Position numbers and translations under genes: made by a program. DNA of 64,000 bases from Gluconacetobacter asukensis (GTDB lineage: Bacteria; Pseudomonadota; Alphaproteobacteria; Acetobacterales; Acetobacteraceae): contig NZ_JABEQE010000001.1 in assembly GCF_014174375.1 (NCBI RefSeq), forward strand, positions 248,001 through 312,000, in the 5' to 3' direction. Positions 42,769-52,152 of the stretch are shown here, in pieces; position 1 is the stretch's first letter; each line of letters starts with the position of its first letter. The notes beneath the pieces are model-generated. The model did not search any database. It was given only the letters and a program-made list of their open reading frames with translations, and was not told where the DNA came from.

Positions 42769-43425
42769 CTACACGGTGCCGAGAGCCCCGGCCCGCACGC
42801 GCACCACCCGCAGCGCCTCGACCAGCACCTGTTCGGCCGTCAGATGGTCGGTATCGATCACCACCGCGTCGGCGGCGGCCTTCAGCGGCGCCACCGCGCG
42901 GCCGGCATCGGCGGCGTCGCGCGCCACCAGTTCCGCCTCGACCCGCGCGATCTGGGCCTCGCGGTCGGGGGCATGGAGATCGGTCGCCAGTTGCTCCCAC
43001 CGCCGGCGGGCCCGCGCGGCGGGCGAGGCGGTGATGAACAGCTTGACCTGCGCATCGGGGAAAATGACGGTGCCGATATCCCGCCCATCCAGCACGCCGC
43101 CCGCCGCGCGGGCGAAATCACGCTGCACATCGACCAGGATCGCCCGCACCGCCTGCTGGGCGGCGACCAGGCTGGCCGCACGATCGACTTCCGGCACCCG
43201 CAGATCGCCGCGCTTCAGATCCTCTGGCGTGACCCGCCGCGCCTGTTCGTCGGCCGGGTGGGCCGCCGGGTCCAGCCCGGCATCCAGCATCCGCCGCCCG
43301 ACCGCGCGATAGAGCAGCCCGGTATCCAGGTACGGCAGGCCCAGCGCGTCGGCCAGCCGGCGGGCCAGCGTGCCCTTGCCGGCCGCCGCCGGGCCGTCGA
43401 CGGCAATGACCAGCGCGCGGCTCAT
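42769..43425 (-). CDS. cmk: Cytidylate kinase
   Basis: This 218-residue enzyme phosphorylates CMP and dCMP. The P-loop is VDGPAAAGKGTLARRLA. The LDTGLLYRAVG helix, the GRDIGTVIFPDA site and the RRRWEQLATDL lid follow the CMP kinase pattern. The ATG overlaps the aroA stop by four bases (ATGA). The aroA-cmk-rpsA order is a well-known conserved cluster. Confidence 0.97.
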   Translation of the reverse strand: MSRALVIAVDGPAAAGKGTLARRLADALGLPYLDTGLLYRAVGRRMLDAGLDPAAHPADEQARRVTPEDLKRGDLRVPEVDRAASLVAAQQAVRAILVDVQRDFARAAGGVLDGRDIGTVIFPDAQVKLFITASPAARARRRWEQLATDLHAPDREAQIARVEAELVARDAADAGRAVAPLKAAADAVVIDTDHLTAEQVLVEALRVVRVRAGALGTV

Positions 43426-44771
43426 GCCGCCAGCCCCGCGCCGATGCTGTTCATCAGCGCGATGAAGCCGGGGAAGCTCGTATCGATAAAGGCCGTGTCG
43501 TCCACCTGCACCGGCTGGGCCGCGACCAGGCCCAGCACCGTGGCGCTCATGGCCAGGCGGTGATCCATGCGGGTCTCGACCAGCCCGCCGCCAGGCACCG
43601 CCCCGCCCGTGCCGGTGACCAGCATGTCGTCCCCCACCACGTCCACGCTCACGCCGTTCCGCTGCAACAGCGCCACGGTGGCCGACAGGCGGTCGCTTTC
43701 CTTCACGCGCAGCTCCTCCAGCCCCCGGAACCGCGACGGGCCGGTAGCATGGGCGGCGACAACGGCCAGGATCGGATATTCGTCGATCATCGAGGGCGCC
43801 CGCTCGGCCGGCACGTCCACGCCATGCAGCGGGCCCGCCACCGCCGTCAGGTCGCCGACCGGCTCGCCGCCCTCGACCCGCTCGTTCGACAGGCGCAGGT
43901 CGGCGCCCATCTCGCGCAGGGTGGTGAACAGGCCGGTGCGCAACGGGTTCAGCCCCACGCCCCGCACCGTCACCGACGATCCGGGCACCAGCAGCGCCGC
44001 CGCCAGCACGAACGCGGCCGATGACGGGTCGCCCGGCACCGCCACGTCCCGCGCCACCAGTTCCGGCCGGCCGGTCAGGGTGATCACGCGCCCGCCGGCT
44101 CCCAGCGAGGCGACCGAAACCTCGGCGCCGAAATGGCGCAGCATGTTTTCCGTATGGTCGCGCGTCGCCACCGGCTCCTCGACGCGCGTGGTGCCGGCGG
44201 CATTCAGCCCGGCCAGCAGCACGGCCGACTTCACCTGCGCCGAGGCCACCGGCAGGCGGTAGGAAAGCGGCGCCGGGTCGGCCACGCCCTCGATCGCCAG
44301 CGGCAGCCGCCCGCCCGAACGGGCGGTGAAGCGCGCGCCCGTGGCCGACAGCGGGTCGATCACCCGCTTCATCGGCCGGCCGCGCAGGCTGCCGTCACCG
44401 GTCATGACCGAAAAGATGCCGTGGCTGGCCAGGATGCCGGACAGCAGCCGTGCCGCGGTGCCGGAATTGCCCATGTCCAGCACGTCGTCCGGCTCCTGCA
44501 ACGCGCCCAGCCCCTGGCCCGTTACCTGCCAGGTGCCCGGCGCCACACGCGTAACGGTGGCGCCCAGGGCCCGCATGGCGGCGGCGGTGCGCAGCACGTC
44601 CTCGCCTTCCAGCAGGCCGGTGATCCCGGTTTCGCCGCGCGCCAGCGCCGCGAACATCAGCGCGCGGTGGCTGATCGACTTGTCGCCCGGCACCGCGACG
44701 GACCCGGAGAGAGGAGTCGTCGCCGAACGGACGGTCAGCGGGCGCGAGGCGGGGGCATTCATGCTTTCCAT
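43422..44771 (-). CDS. aroA: 3-phosphoshikimate 1-carboxyvinyltransferase (EPSP synthase)
   Basis: This is the sixth enzyme of the shikimate pathway, 449 residues. PEP/S3P-binding motifs are PGDKSISHRALMFAALARG, LDMGNSGTAARLL and LRVKESDRLSATV. The GEDVLRTAAAMRALGA and GNSGTA segments, with Ala after Gly, resemble class II (CP4-like) enzymes, but I would not rely on that. The start at 44771 (MESMNAP) has GGAAGGGA upstream; an ATG three codons later is possible. It is divergent from the TIGR02300-type gene over 195 bases. Confidence 0.97.
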   Translation of the reverse strand: MESMNAPASRPLTVRSATTPLSGSVAVPGDKSISHRALMFAALARGETGITGLLEGEDVLRTAAAMRALGATVTRVAPGTWQVTGQGLGALQEPDDVLDMGNSGTAARLLSGILASHGIFSVMTGDGSLRGRPMKRVIDPLSATGARFTARSGGRLPLAIEGVADPAPLSYRLPVASAQVKSAVLLAGLNAAGTTRVEEPVATRDHTENMLRHFGAEVSVASLGAGGRVITLTGRPELVARDVAVPGDPSSAAFVLAAALLVPGSSVTVRGVGLNPLRTGLFTTLREMGADLRLSNERVEGGEPVGDLTAVAGPLHGVDVPAERAPSMIDEYPILAVVAAHATGPSRFRGLEELRVKESDRLSATVALLQRNGVSVDVVGDDMLVTGTGGAVPGGGLVETRMDHRLAMSATVLGLVAAQPVQVDDTAFIDTSFPGFIALMNSIGAGLAA

Positions 44772-44966
44772 GGGACCAATCCCTTCCGGATTGTTCGCGG
44801 CGAAGTCAATTACCGGCGTGCATCCCGACATCAAAAAACGCCGTAATGTCGCAGATGCCACGATCGCGGTTTGACATGCGGCGCGCAAGCTGGCATGGGG
44901 CTCCGCCCTGAGCAGCCTTCGCCGCGGCTTTTGTCCAACCCACTCCAGGATCGACAGGTTTCAAGC

Positions 44967-45293
44967 ATGGCCCAGCCTAATCTCGGCACCAAGCGCGTCT
45001 GTGTCTCCTGCGGCGCCCGTTTCTACGATCTGGGCAAAAGCCCGGTCGTCTGCCCGAAATGCGGCACCGAGCAACCGGCGGATGTGCCCCGCCCGCGCCG
45101 TACCCCCGCCGATGCCGTCCCCGAGAGCCCGAAAAAGGCCCAGGACGGTGACATCGATACCGCCGTCGATCTGGATACCGACGACGAGGCCGATGACGAC
45201 GTGATGGAAGATACGTCGGACCTCGACGACGATGACGACGAGATCAGCGCCGACATCGACGTCAGCACCGACTCCGACGAGCACGATAACTGA
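44967..45293 (+). CDS. TIGR02300-family zinc-ribbon protein with acidic tail
   Basis: This 108-residue protein has a compact N-terminal zinc ribbon (CVSCGARFYDLGKSPVVCPKCG) and a long, very acidic tail (DLDDDDDEISADIDVS). It matches the alphaproteobacterial TIGR02300 family of unknown function, often found next to aroA-cmk-rpsA. The tail suggests binding to a basic partner such as RNA polymerase or ribosomal proteins; this is speculation. A hairpin follows its stop. Confidence 0.85.
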   Translation: MAQPNLGTKRVCVSCGARFYDLGKSPVVCPKCGTEQPADVPRPRRTPADAVPESPKKAQDGDIDTAVDLDTDDEADDDVMEDTSDLDDDDDEISADIDVSTDSDEHDN

Positions 45294-45297
45294 CGCC

Positions 45298-45320
45298 CTC
45301 CCCCCGCCTTCGGGCGGGGG
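45298..45320 (+). terminator. Terminator after the TIGR02300-type gene
   Basis: The stem CCCCCGCC (45301-45308) and GGCGGGGG (45313-45320) with a TTCG tetraloop sits 7 bases after the stop codon. No T-run follows, but a structured intergenic element starts 2 bases later. Confidence 0.6.
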
Positions 45321-45322
45321 CC

Positions 45323-45490
45323 AAAGGCTGATCCAAACCAGCCGCTGCTGGCAATCCAACGCGCGTTTTCTGCGCTTCGCGGCTCACGGCCGACAAGGCC
45401 GCTGCGCTGCGCTGCGATGCTCAAAAACACACGCTGGCCGCGGCCCGTCGGGCCGCTCTTGCTCAGCATCGACTGGTTTGGATCAGCCTT
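45323..45490 (-). repeat. Structured intergenic element, copy 5 (long form)
   Basis: The arms AAGGCTGATCCAAACCAG (45324-45341) and CTGGTTTGGATCAGCCTT (45473-45490) are perfect inverted repeats. The interior is in reverse orientation (GGCAATCCAACGCGCG, CAAAAACACACGCTGG). The right arm directly abuts the folB stop codon. It lies between convergent genes. Confidence 0.88.
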
Positions 45491-45898
45491 TTATCCTTGT
45501 TCGGCGGGCTGCCAGCGTTCGATCTCGACGCCCACGGCATCGAGATCGTCGAAGATGTCCAGCTTCTCGACCCGCACTCGCACCACGTGCACCCGCTCGT
45601 CGGCCAGCACGCCGACCGCGATTCGCTCGGCCAGCGTCTCGACCAGCCGCACATGGCCCTCGGCGATGATCCGCCGCACCATCAGCACGATCCGTTCATA
45701 CGACACGGTGCGGCTCAGATCGTCGCGGCCGACCGCCAGCCCCGGCTCGTCCGGCACGCCGAACGAGATATTGACCCGGATACGCTGGGTGACGCCCTGC
45801 TCGTGGGGATAGATCCCGATATTGGCCTGAAGCACCATGTCCTTCAGGAACACGCGGCGCAACGGCGGCTGAACCGGCCAGGCGGCGAAAATGGACAT
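45491..45898 (-). CDS. folB: Dihydroneopterin aldolase
   Basis: This 135-residue enzyme makes 6-hydroxymethyl-dihydropterin in folate synthesis. Family features are VFLKDMVLQANIGIYPHEQG with the conserved substrate-binding region, and VETLAERIAVGVLADERV with its conserved Glu. The ATG at 45898 (MSIFAAWP) is chosen; the open frame extends upstream only into the antisense-shifted SDR gene. It is 20 bases downstream of a pteridine-reductase-like SDR gene, also in folate metabolism. Confidence 0.93.
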   Translation of the reverse strand: MSIFAAWPVQPPLRRVFLKDMVLQANIGIYPHEQGVTQRIRVNISFGVPDEPGLAVGRDDLSRTVSYERIVLMVRRIIAEGHVRLVETLAERIAVGVLADERVHVVRVRVEKLDIFDDLDAVGVEIERWQPAEQG

Positions 45899-45918
45899 CG
45901 AACGGCCTTTTGTTCTGG

Positions 45919-46704
45919 TTACTCTTCCGGGGTGTGGCCGGACGGGGGGGCCGGCGACCATTGCAGATGCTGCCCGCCATCCAGCGCCAGCATCTGCCCG
46001 GTCACCGAAGGCAGGCACAGCAGCGACAATGCGGCCCGCGCGACCTCGTCGGGGCAGGTCCCCCGCCCCATCGGCACCGAGGCGCATTGCCGCGCGAACT
46101 GTTCCACGCTCTGGCGCGGGCTGGGCAGCGCGGGGCCAGGCCCGATGGCATTGACCCGGATGCGCCTTGGCGCCAGCGCCAGCGCCATGGTACGCGTCAG
46201 CGTCCATAGCGCGGATTTCGAAACCGTATAGCTGACGAAATGCGGCGTCAGCGACCAGACACGCTCGTCGAGCATGTTCAGCACCATGCCCTCGGCCCCT
46301 TCGGGCACCTGCCCCGCGAAGGCCTGCGTCAGCACGAAGGGCGCGCGCAGATTGGGCTCCAGATGCGCATCCCAGCCAGCACGGGTGGCGTCGAACCATT
46401 CGTCACGCTCGAAGGTGCTGGCATTGTTCACCAGCACCCCGATCGGCCCCAGCTCCGCCCGCACCCGCGCGATCAGCGGCGTCACCTCGGCTTCATGGGC
46501 CAGATCGGCCCGCAGCATGCAGGCACGCTGCCCACGCGCCACGATATCTTCCACCGTCCGCCGGGCCTCATCGTCCCCCGAACGATAATGAATGGCGACG
46601 TCAAAGCCCGCATCCGCCAGCGCCAGCGCAATGGCCCGCCCCAGCCGCACCGCCCCACCCGTCACAAAAGCAACCCGGGGGATCGCCTCAGAAACCGGCC
46701 ACAT
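45919..46704 (-). CDS. Pteridine-reductase-like SDR (FolM type)
   Basis: This 261-residue short-chain dehydrogenase carries the TGGAVRLGRAIA nucleotide motif; an Arg at this place marks FolM/PTR1 pteridine reductases. NNAS motif is LVNNASTFERDEW. The active-site YxxxK is FVSYTVSKSAL. FolM reduces dihydromonapterin and slowly dihydrofolate. Its place next to folB supports a pterin role. Start choice is between the ATGs at 46704 and 46710; the ribosome-binding site AAGAGGGGG is better spaced for 46704. Confidence 0.85.
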   Translation of the reverse strand: MWPVSEAIPRVAFVTGGAVRLGRAIALALADAGFDVAIHYRSGDDEARRTVEDIVARGQRACMLRADLAHEAEVTPLIARVRAELGPIGVLVNNASTFERDEWFDATRAGWDAHLEPNLRAPFVLTQAFAGQVPEGAEGMVLNMLDERVWSLTPHFVSYTVSKSALWTLTRTMALALAPRRIRVNAIGPGPALPSPRQSVEQFARQCASVPMGRGTCPDEVARAALSLLCLPSVTGQMLALDGGQHLQWSPAPPSGHTPEE

Positions 46705-46731
46705 CGTCATCCCCCTCTTCACATAGTCTCC

Positions 46732-46897
46732 AAAAATCTGTTCGAAAACGCAGGCTGGCGAGCGAGAGTGCCGCAAAGCGGCACGCCCGGCGTGTGTTTC
46801 CGAGCACCGGAGCGGAGCGGCCTTGTGGGCCGTGAGCACCGGAGCACAGGAAACGCGCGTCGGATCGCCGCCAGCATGCGTTTACGAATAGATTTTT
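46732..46897 (+). repeat. Structured intergenic element, copy 6 (long form)
   Basis: The left arm AAAAATCTGTTCGAAAACGC (46732-46751) is complementary, with few mismatches, to the right arm at 46869-46897, which encodes the last residues and TAA stop of recR. The interior has GGCGAGCGAGAGTGCCGC, GAGCACCGGAGCGGAGCGG and CGCGCGTCGGATCGCC. Confidence 0.87.
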
Positions 46898-47478
46898 CGG
46901 GCCGTCAAAGCGGCGGCGAGCGTCCCATCATCCAGCACGTCGAGGGCACCGCCCATCGGCACGCCCTGCCCGACGCGGCTGACCGGCACATCATAGGCCG
47001 CCAGACGGTCCTGCAGCCAGTGCGCCGTCGCGGCCCCCTCGACCGTCGCCCCCAGCGCCAGGATCACCTCGCGCACGCCGCCCTCTTCCAGCCGCGCCAG
47101 AAGCGGCGCCACGTTCAGATCGTCCGGTCCGGTGCCCGACAGCGCCGACAGCGTGCCGCCCAGCACCTGATAGACACCGCGATGCACGCAGGCACGCTCC
47201 AGCGCCCACAGATCGCCCACCGTCTCGACCACGCAGACCACCGCCCGGTCGCGCGCCAGATCGGCGCAGATGCCGCAGGGGTCGTGCGTATCCAGATTGC
47301 CGCAGCTGGAGCAGGTCCGCACCGAGCGCGCCGCCTGCTCCATCGCCTGGGCCAGCGGGAGCATGCGCGTCTGCGGCTGGCGCAGCAGCGCCAGCGCCGC
47401 GCGCCGGGCCGAACGCGGCCCCAGTCCCGGCAGACGCGCCAGCAGCGCGATCAGCCGTTCGATGTCCGCTCCGCCCAT
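46882..47478 (-). CDS. recR: Recombination protein RecR
   Basis: RecR acts with RecO and RecF to load RecA at gaps. The 198-residue protein has the helix-hairpin-helix (LARLPGLGPRSARRAALALL), the zinc finger (CSSCGNLDTHDPCGIC), the Toprim domain (VVCVVETVGDLWALERA) and the Walker-B-like end (VSRVGQGVPMGGALDVLDDGTL). It completes the conserved dnaX-ybaB-recR cluster, 25 bases after ybaB. The final residues and stop lie in the arm of a structured element. Confidence 0.97.
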   Translation of the reverse strand: MGGADIERLIALLARLPGLGPRSARRAALALLRQPQTRMLPLAQAMEQAARSVRTCSSCGNLDTHDPCGICADLARDRAVVCVVETVGDLWALERACVHRGVYQVLGGTLSALSGTGPDDLNVAPLLARLEEGGVREVILALGATVEGAATAHWLQDRLAAYDVPVSRVGQGVPMGGALDVLDDGTLAAALTARKIYS

Positions 47479-47503
47479 GCGCCCGCCTGACCCGATCTGG
47501 TTC

Positions 47504-47827
47504 TTAGAACGGCAGCTTCAGGCCCGCCGGCAGGTTCAGCCCGCCCGTGACCTTCTTCATTTCCTCGGACGCGCGCTCGTCCAGCAGCTTGCGCGCATCG
47601 GCACAGGCGGCGACGATCAGGTCCTGCAACATTTCCATCTCGTTCGGATCGGCCAGCTTGGGGTCGACCTTGATGGCCTTCATGTCGCCTTTGCCATTCA
47701 GCGTCACCTGCACCATGCCGGCCCCGGCACTGCCCTCGATCGTCATGCCTTCCAGCTTGGACTGCATCTCTTCCATGCGCGCCTGCATCTGGGTGGCCTG
47801 CTTCATCAGCCCGGCAAGATTCTTCAT
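47504..47827 (-). CDS. ybaB: Nucleoid-associated protein, YbaB/EbfC family
   Basis: This 107-residue DNA-binding dimer has the YbaB layout: a long N-terminal helix ([22 protein letters not shown]), a beta-sheet ([20 protein letters not shown]) and a C-terminal helix ([19 protein letters not shown]). AAGGAGA precedes the ATG at 47827. It sits between dnaX and recR, 13 bases after dnaX, as in most bacteria. Confidence 0.96.
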   Translation of the reverse strand: MKNLAGLMKQATQMQARMEEMQSKLEGMTIEGSAGAGMVQVTLNGKGDMKAIKVDPKLADPNEMEMLQDLIVAACADARKLLDERASEEMKKVTGGLNLPAGLKLPF

Positions 47828-47840
47828 CGACTGTCTCTCC

Positions 47841-49886
47841 TTACCTCTCGTCGCCCGCGTCCAGATCGTCCTCGTCCACCAGTTCGGCATCGAGTGGGGC
47901 GAATTCCAGATCCGGCGCCAGCGTGACGGATGCCGCCTCTTCGGGCGGCAGCCCGTAATCGTCAAGGGAATGATCGGTCACCGCCCCGAGTACGGCGTCG
48001 GGAAAGCGCGCGAAGATCGCCCGCACCAGCGGGTGGCTCTCGGCCGCCGCACGATGGAACTGGATGATCTGGGCACCCTGTTCCGCCAGCGTCGCCTGCC
48101 CCTCCTCGGTCGAGGACCGAATCTCCCATTCCTCCTGCCCGGTCTCCCGGCGCAGCAGGGCTTCCAGCCGCCGCGCCAGCCCCGGCAGGCCGGCGCGCTG
48201 CACCCGGATATCGATGCGCGGCGGCGCAAAGGCGACCAGATGGGTGGAATGCAGCATATGTCCATGCAGCTTGGGGTCGCGCCCGGACACGAAGGCCATG
48301 ACCGCGCGCCATGTCGTCAGCGCGGGCGGGGTATCGTCTTCCGGCAGCGGCGCGTCCGGACGTTCGCCTGGAGCCTCCGGCACCACCGGGTCGGCAACCG
48401 AGTCGCCCGCCGGGTCGGCAATCCGCACGCCGCCATTGGCCACCATCCGCAACCCGCCATGGGCCATCACCTGCCCGCCACCCGGCCGCCCGGGGGCCGC
48501 CATGCCGGAAGCCGCCACCGCCATCCCGCCGCCGCTCGCACCCGGCCCGCCATCGGATGCCCCGCTCCGCACCGCCGGGCCGGCAGCAGCAGAAGCCCCC
48601 CCTTCGGTCAGGCGCCGCACCAGATCGCCAGGCGGCGGCAGGTCGGCCACATAGCACAGGCGGATCAGCACCATTTCAGCCGCCTGGCGCCGGTCGGCCG
48701 CCATCTCGACCTCCGACAGGCCCTTCAGCAGCATCTGCCAGGTCCGCCCCAGCACCGGCACCGACAGCCTGTCGGCGAGTGTCCCGCCCCGCTCGCGCTC
48801 GGCCTCCGGCAGATCGGCGGCCTGACGCAGCGCCGGCACGGCCTTGAGGCGCGAGACGGTGTGGATCAGCTCCAGCAGGTCGCCCAGCATCACGCCCAGA
48901 TCGGCGCCACGGGCATGGGCTTCGTCGGTAATGGTCAGCGCCCGGTCCGGCTGGCCCGACAGCACGGCTTCCAGCAGGTCGAACACCCGGCCGCGATCGG
49001 CCAGCCCCAGCATGTCCGCCACACGCTCGGCGCCGATCGGCCCGCCATCCGCCTCGGCACTACCTTGGGCAATCGCCTGATCCAGCAACGACAGCCCGTC
49101 ACGCACCGACCCGTCGGCGGCGCGGGCGATCAGTGCCAGCGCGTCTTGTGTGCACGCCGCGCCCTCAGCCCGGGCGATCCGGCCGAAATGGGCCGCCAGC
49201 TCGGCCTGCGGCACACGGCGCAGGTCGAATCGCTGGCAGCGCGACAGCACCGTCACCGGCACCTTGCGCAGTTCGGTGGTGGCAAAGATAAACGTGACCT
49301 GGGCCGGCGGCTCCTCCAGCGTCTTGAGCAACGCGTTGAACGCGTTGCGCGACAGCATGTGGACCTCGTCGATGATGAAGACCTTCATCCGCCCCTGCAT
49401 CGGGCGGAAGCGCGTGGCCTCGATGATCTCGCGCACATCGTCCACGCCGGTGCGCGAAGCCGCGTCCATCTCCAGCACGTCGGGGTGGCGATCGGCCAGA
49501 ATCGCCACGCAATTGGCACACACCCCGCACGGATCGGCGGTGGGCCCGCCATGACCATCCGGCCCGACGCAATTCAGCGCCCGGGCAATGATGCGCGCGG
49601 TAGTCGTCTTGCCCACCCCGCGCACGCCCGTCAGCATGAAGGCATGGGCCACCCGCCCCAGCGCAAAGGCATTGCGCAGGATACGGACGGTAGAATCCTG
49701 GCCGATCAGGTCATCGAGGGTGGTCGGGCGATATTTGCGCGCCAGCACGCGATAGGGGCCCTGCATGGGCGCGGGCGCCTTCTGGGCGGCGGGCGCGGGG
49801 GCGTCCCCGAACAGGCCCATGCCCGAATCGGGCGGAAGCGGCAGGTCCGGGTCCCCGGAAACATCCTGGTCCGAAGACACGGTCAT
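47841..49886 (-). CDS. dnaX: DNA polymerase III subunits gamma/tau
   Basis: DnaX is the clamp-loader ATPase. The 681-residue protein has an AAA+ domain with Walker A ([15 protein letters not shown]), a four-Cys zinc module (CVGPDG...CGVCANC), Walker B with DExH (IIDEVHML), the sensor-1 region ([23 protein letters not shown]) and domain III. A long Ala/Gly/Pro-rich linker (about residues 420-520) and the tau C-terminal domain follow. No obvious slippery site for a short gamma form was seen. The first M may be a GTG at 49889, but the ATG at 49886 is preferred. Confidence 0.96.
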   Translation of the reverse strand: MTVSSDQDVSGDPDLPLPPDSGMGLFGDAPAPAAQKAPAPMQGPYRVLARKYRPTTLDDLIGQDSTVRILRNAFALGRVAHAFMLTGVRGVGKTTTARIIARALNCVGPDGHGGPTADPCGVCANCVAILADRHPDVLEMDAASRTGVDDVREIIEATRFRPMQGRMKVFIIDEVHMLSRNAFNALLKTLEEPPAQVTFIFATTELRKVPVTVLSRCQRFDLRRVPQAELAAHFGRIARAEGAACTQDALALIARAADGSVRDGLSLLDQAIAQGSAEADGGPIGAERVADMLGLADRGRVFDLLEAVLSGQPDRALTITDEAHARGADLGVMLGDLLELIHTVSRLKAVPALRQAADLPEAERERGGTLADRLSVPVLGRTWQMLLKGLSEVEMAADRRQAAEMVLIRLCYVADLPPPGDLVRRLTEGGASAAAGPAVRSGASDGGPGASGGGMAVAASGMAAPGRPGGGQVMAHGGLRMVANGGVRIADPAGDSVADPVVPEAPGERPDAPLPEDDTPPALTTWRAVMAFVSGRDPKLHGHMLHSTHLVAFAPPRIDIRVQRAGLPGLARRLEALLRRETGQEEWEIRSSTEEGQATLAEQGAQIIQFHRAAAESHPLVRAIFARFPDAVLGAVTDHSLDDYGLPPEEAASVTLAPDLEFAPLDAELVDEDDLDAGDER

Positions 49887-49971
49887 CACGATTTCCGGAG
49901 AGAGCGCAGCACCGCATCCGGGGCGGCGGCATCATCGAAAACTGAAATCTCAGGGACCACTGAAATCCCGA

Positions 49972-50073
49972 GGTGGGAGACCGGACAGACGACCCGGGCG
50001 AAACTCACTGCGGCTGCTTCCTTCCGGACCTGACCGGGTTGGCAAGGCGCCCGTCCGTTGCCGGTCTCCCACC
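49972..50073 (-). ncRNA. ffs: Bacterial signal recognition particle RNA (4.5S)
   Basis: The minus strand carries the invariant SRP domain IV (GGTCAGGTCCGGAAGGAAGC), with the GGAA tetraloop and the A-rich/asymmetric loop region. The ends GGTGGGAGACCGG (at 50073) and CCGGTCTCCCACC (at 49972) pair to close an approximately 102-nucleotide hairpin. It lies 86 bases upstream of the dnaX start on the same strand, a common location. The rest of the gap to 50289 shows no other feature. Confidence 0.95.
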
Positions 50074-50289
50074 GCCTTCTTAGCACGCAAACGGGTGGCG
50101 GGCACAAGGGGGCCAACGGGCCGGCAGGCCGGTTTCAACATGCCACCGACGCATCCCGGAGATCAGAAATCCATCAATCTTTTGATTTTATTACCATAAA
50201 CCCCGAAGCCAAAATCCCTCCGGGCCGATCGCACGACGCCGGCTCGCCCCTATGCGGGCCGAATCGCGCGACCGGGAGAAGAAACATTT

Positions 50290-50314
50290 CCCGTGCCGGC
50301 AGAGCCGGCACGGG
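50290..50314 (-). terminator. ggt terminator
   Basis: A perfect 11-base-pair hairpin (CCCGTGCCGGC and GCCGGCACGGG around a 3-base loop) lies 9 bases after the ggt stop. On the minus strand it is followed by AAATGTTTCTTC, a weak T-run. Confidence 0.7.
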
Positions 50315-50322
50315 ACCAGCCT

Positions 50323-52110
50323 TTACTCCCCGACAGCCGCCCCACCGGGATGCCGCCGGTCGAAGCCACCGAAATAACGCGCCGTCCCAACAGGCCGCGC
50401 GCCCAGGCGCGGCGCGCCGACCAGGATACCCTCGGCCACGCCCCACGGCGCATGCGGCGCCAGCTTGTATCCCTCCTGCTGCAGCGTCGCCGCCACCGCA
50501 TCGGTCAACGCGCCCTCCTCGATCTCGACCGGCTCGGGCTGCCATTGCTCGTGGATGCGCGGCAGGTCCACCGCCTGCTGGATATCCAGCCCGTAATCCA
50601 CCACGCCCAGAATCGCGGACAGCACGATGGTGGGAATGCGCGATCCGCCCGGGCTGCCGATCACCATGACCGGCTTGCCGTTGCGCGACAGGATGGTGGG
50701 CGACATCGACGAAAGCGGCGTCTTGCCGGGCGCGATGGCATTGGCGGCGCTGCCGACAATGCCGAACATGTTGGGCACGCCCGGACGGGACGAGAAATCG
50801 TCCATCTCGTCATTCAGGAAGATGCCGGTATGTCCCCCGATCACCTTCGCGCCGAACCAGCCGTTCAGCGTATAGGTCACCGAAATCGCCATGCCCTTGT
50901 CGTCGGCAACCGAAAACTGGGTCGTCTCGTGCTTCTCGAGCTCGATCTGGCCGGGCGTCAGCGCGGCCGAGGGCACCGCGCGATCGGCGGGAATCGCCGC
51001 CCGCACCTGCCGCGCATAGCTCGGGTCGATCAGATGCGTCACCGGATTCTGCACGAAGGCCGGGTCGCCCAGATCCTGCCGGTCGGCATAGGCGCGGCGC
51101 ATCGCCTCCACCTCGCGCTGCACCGCGGGCGCGCTGTACAGGCCGAGCTTGTGCATGTCATAGCCCGAGAGAATGTTCAGCATCTCGCACAGCGCCACGC
51201 CGCCGCCGCTGGGCGGCGGGGCCGTATCGACCTTGTAGCCGCGATAGGAGCAGGTCAGCGTCGGCAGCACGCGGGGCGCGTAGCGGCGGAAATCCTCGGC
51301 CTGGAGAATGCCGCCCCCGACCGTGCTGGCCTGGACGATCGCATCGGCAATCGGCCCGCGATAGAAGGCCGCCGCCCCGCTCCGCGCGATCAGCGACAGG
51401 CTGTCGGCCAGGTCGGCCTGCACCAGACGGTCGCCGACCTGCAACGGCGTGCCGTCCGGCCGCAGGAAGATCCGCCGCGCCTCGGGATCGCGGGCGAAAT
51501 CGGCGGTCGACGTGTTCAGCAACTGCACATCGCCCTCGGCCAGGACAAAACCGTCCCGCGCCAGCGCGATCGCGGGCGCCATCACCTGCTGGCGCGTCAT
51601 ATGCCCCCAGCGATGCAGGATCATATCCATACCCGCCACCGTTCCCGGCACCGCGACGGCCTTCCAGCCCACGATCGACAGGTTGGGCACGACGGTACCC
51701 TTGGCGTCCTGATACATGGTCGCGGTCGCGGCCAGCGGCGCATGTTCGCGGAAATCGATGAAGACCGTATGCCCGTCGGGCGCGCGCAGCGTCATGAAGC
51801 CGCCGCCGCCGATATTGCCCGCCGCCGGATAGACCACGGCCAGCGCATAGGCCACCGCCACCGCCGCATCCGCCGCATTGCCGCCCTGCGCCAGAATATG
51901 CGCCCCGACCTCCGAGGCCAGATGCTGGGCCGACACGACCATGCCATGCGCCCCCTGCGCCGGCGCCAGCGACGGCAGGGCAGCCTGCGCCGGGCCGAAG
52001 GTCAGCACATCCCCCTGCGTCGCCGGCGCCGCCCCGGCGGGCAGCGCCGCCAGCATCGACCCCGCCAGCATGAGGGACGCACAGCGGACTCGAAACGGGG
52101 GAAAGCGCAT
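50323..52110 (-). CDS. ggt: Gamma-glutamyltransferase
   Basis: This 595-residue periplasmic enzyme hydrolyses or transfers the gamma-glutamyl group of glutathione. It has a signal peptide (about residues 1-28) and matures by self-cleavage at the Thr of HETTQFSVADDKGMA. Other marks are AAGNIGGGGFMTL, TAPPPSGGGVALCEML, and the SPGGSRIPT oxyanion region. The ATG at 52110 follows GAAAGG. It is a monocistronic gene with its own terminator, 71 bases after map. Confidence 0.96.
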   Translation of the reverse strand: MRFPPFRVRCASLMLAGSMLAALPAGAAPATQGDVLTFGPAQAALPSLAPAQGAHGMVVSAQHLASEVGAHILAQGGNAADAAVAVAYALAVVYPAAGNIGGGGFMTLRAPDGHTVFIDFREHAPLAATATMYQDAKGTVVPNLSIVGWKAVAVPGTVAGMDMILHRWGHMTRQQVMAPAIALARDGFVLAEGDVQLLNTSTADFARDPEARRIFLRPDGTPLQVGDRLVQADLADSLSLIARSGAAAFYRGPIADAIVQASTVGGGILQAEDFRRYAPRVLPTLTCSYRGYKVDTAPPPSGGGVALCEMLNILSGYDMHKLGLYSAPAVQREVEAMRRAYADRQDLGDPAFVQNPVTHLIDPSYARQVRAAIPADRAVPSAALTPGQIELEKHETTQFSVADDKGMAISVTYTLNGWFGAKVIGGHTGIFLNDEMDDFSSRPGVPNMFGIVGSAANAIAPGKTPLSSMSPTILSRNGKPVMVIGSPGGSRIPTIVLSAILGVVDYGLDIQQAVDLPRIHEQWQPEPVEIEEGALTDAVAATLQQEGYKLAPHAPWGVAEGILVGAPRLGARPVGTARYFGGFDRRHPGGAAVGE

Positions 52111-52152
52111 TACAAACCTTTCAAGGATAAGGGATTTCCGTCACGAACGCCC

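Noticed and set aside
45001-45204. Alternative plus-strand frame inside the TIGR02300-type gene
   Set aside because: The acidic-tailed zinc-ribbon frame is conserved in style and has a normal start; the alternative has no features.
49921-50073. Plus-strand small gene at the SRP RNA
   Set aside because: The universal SRP domain IV sequence and pairing ends are on the minus strand.
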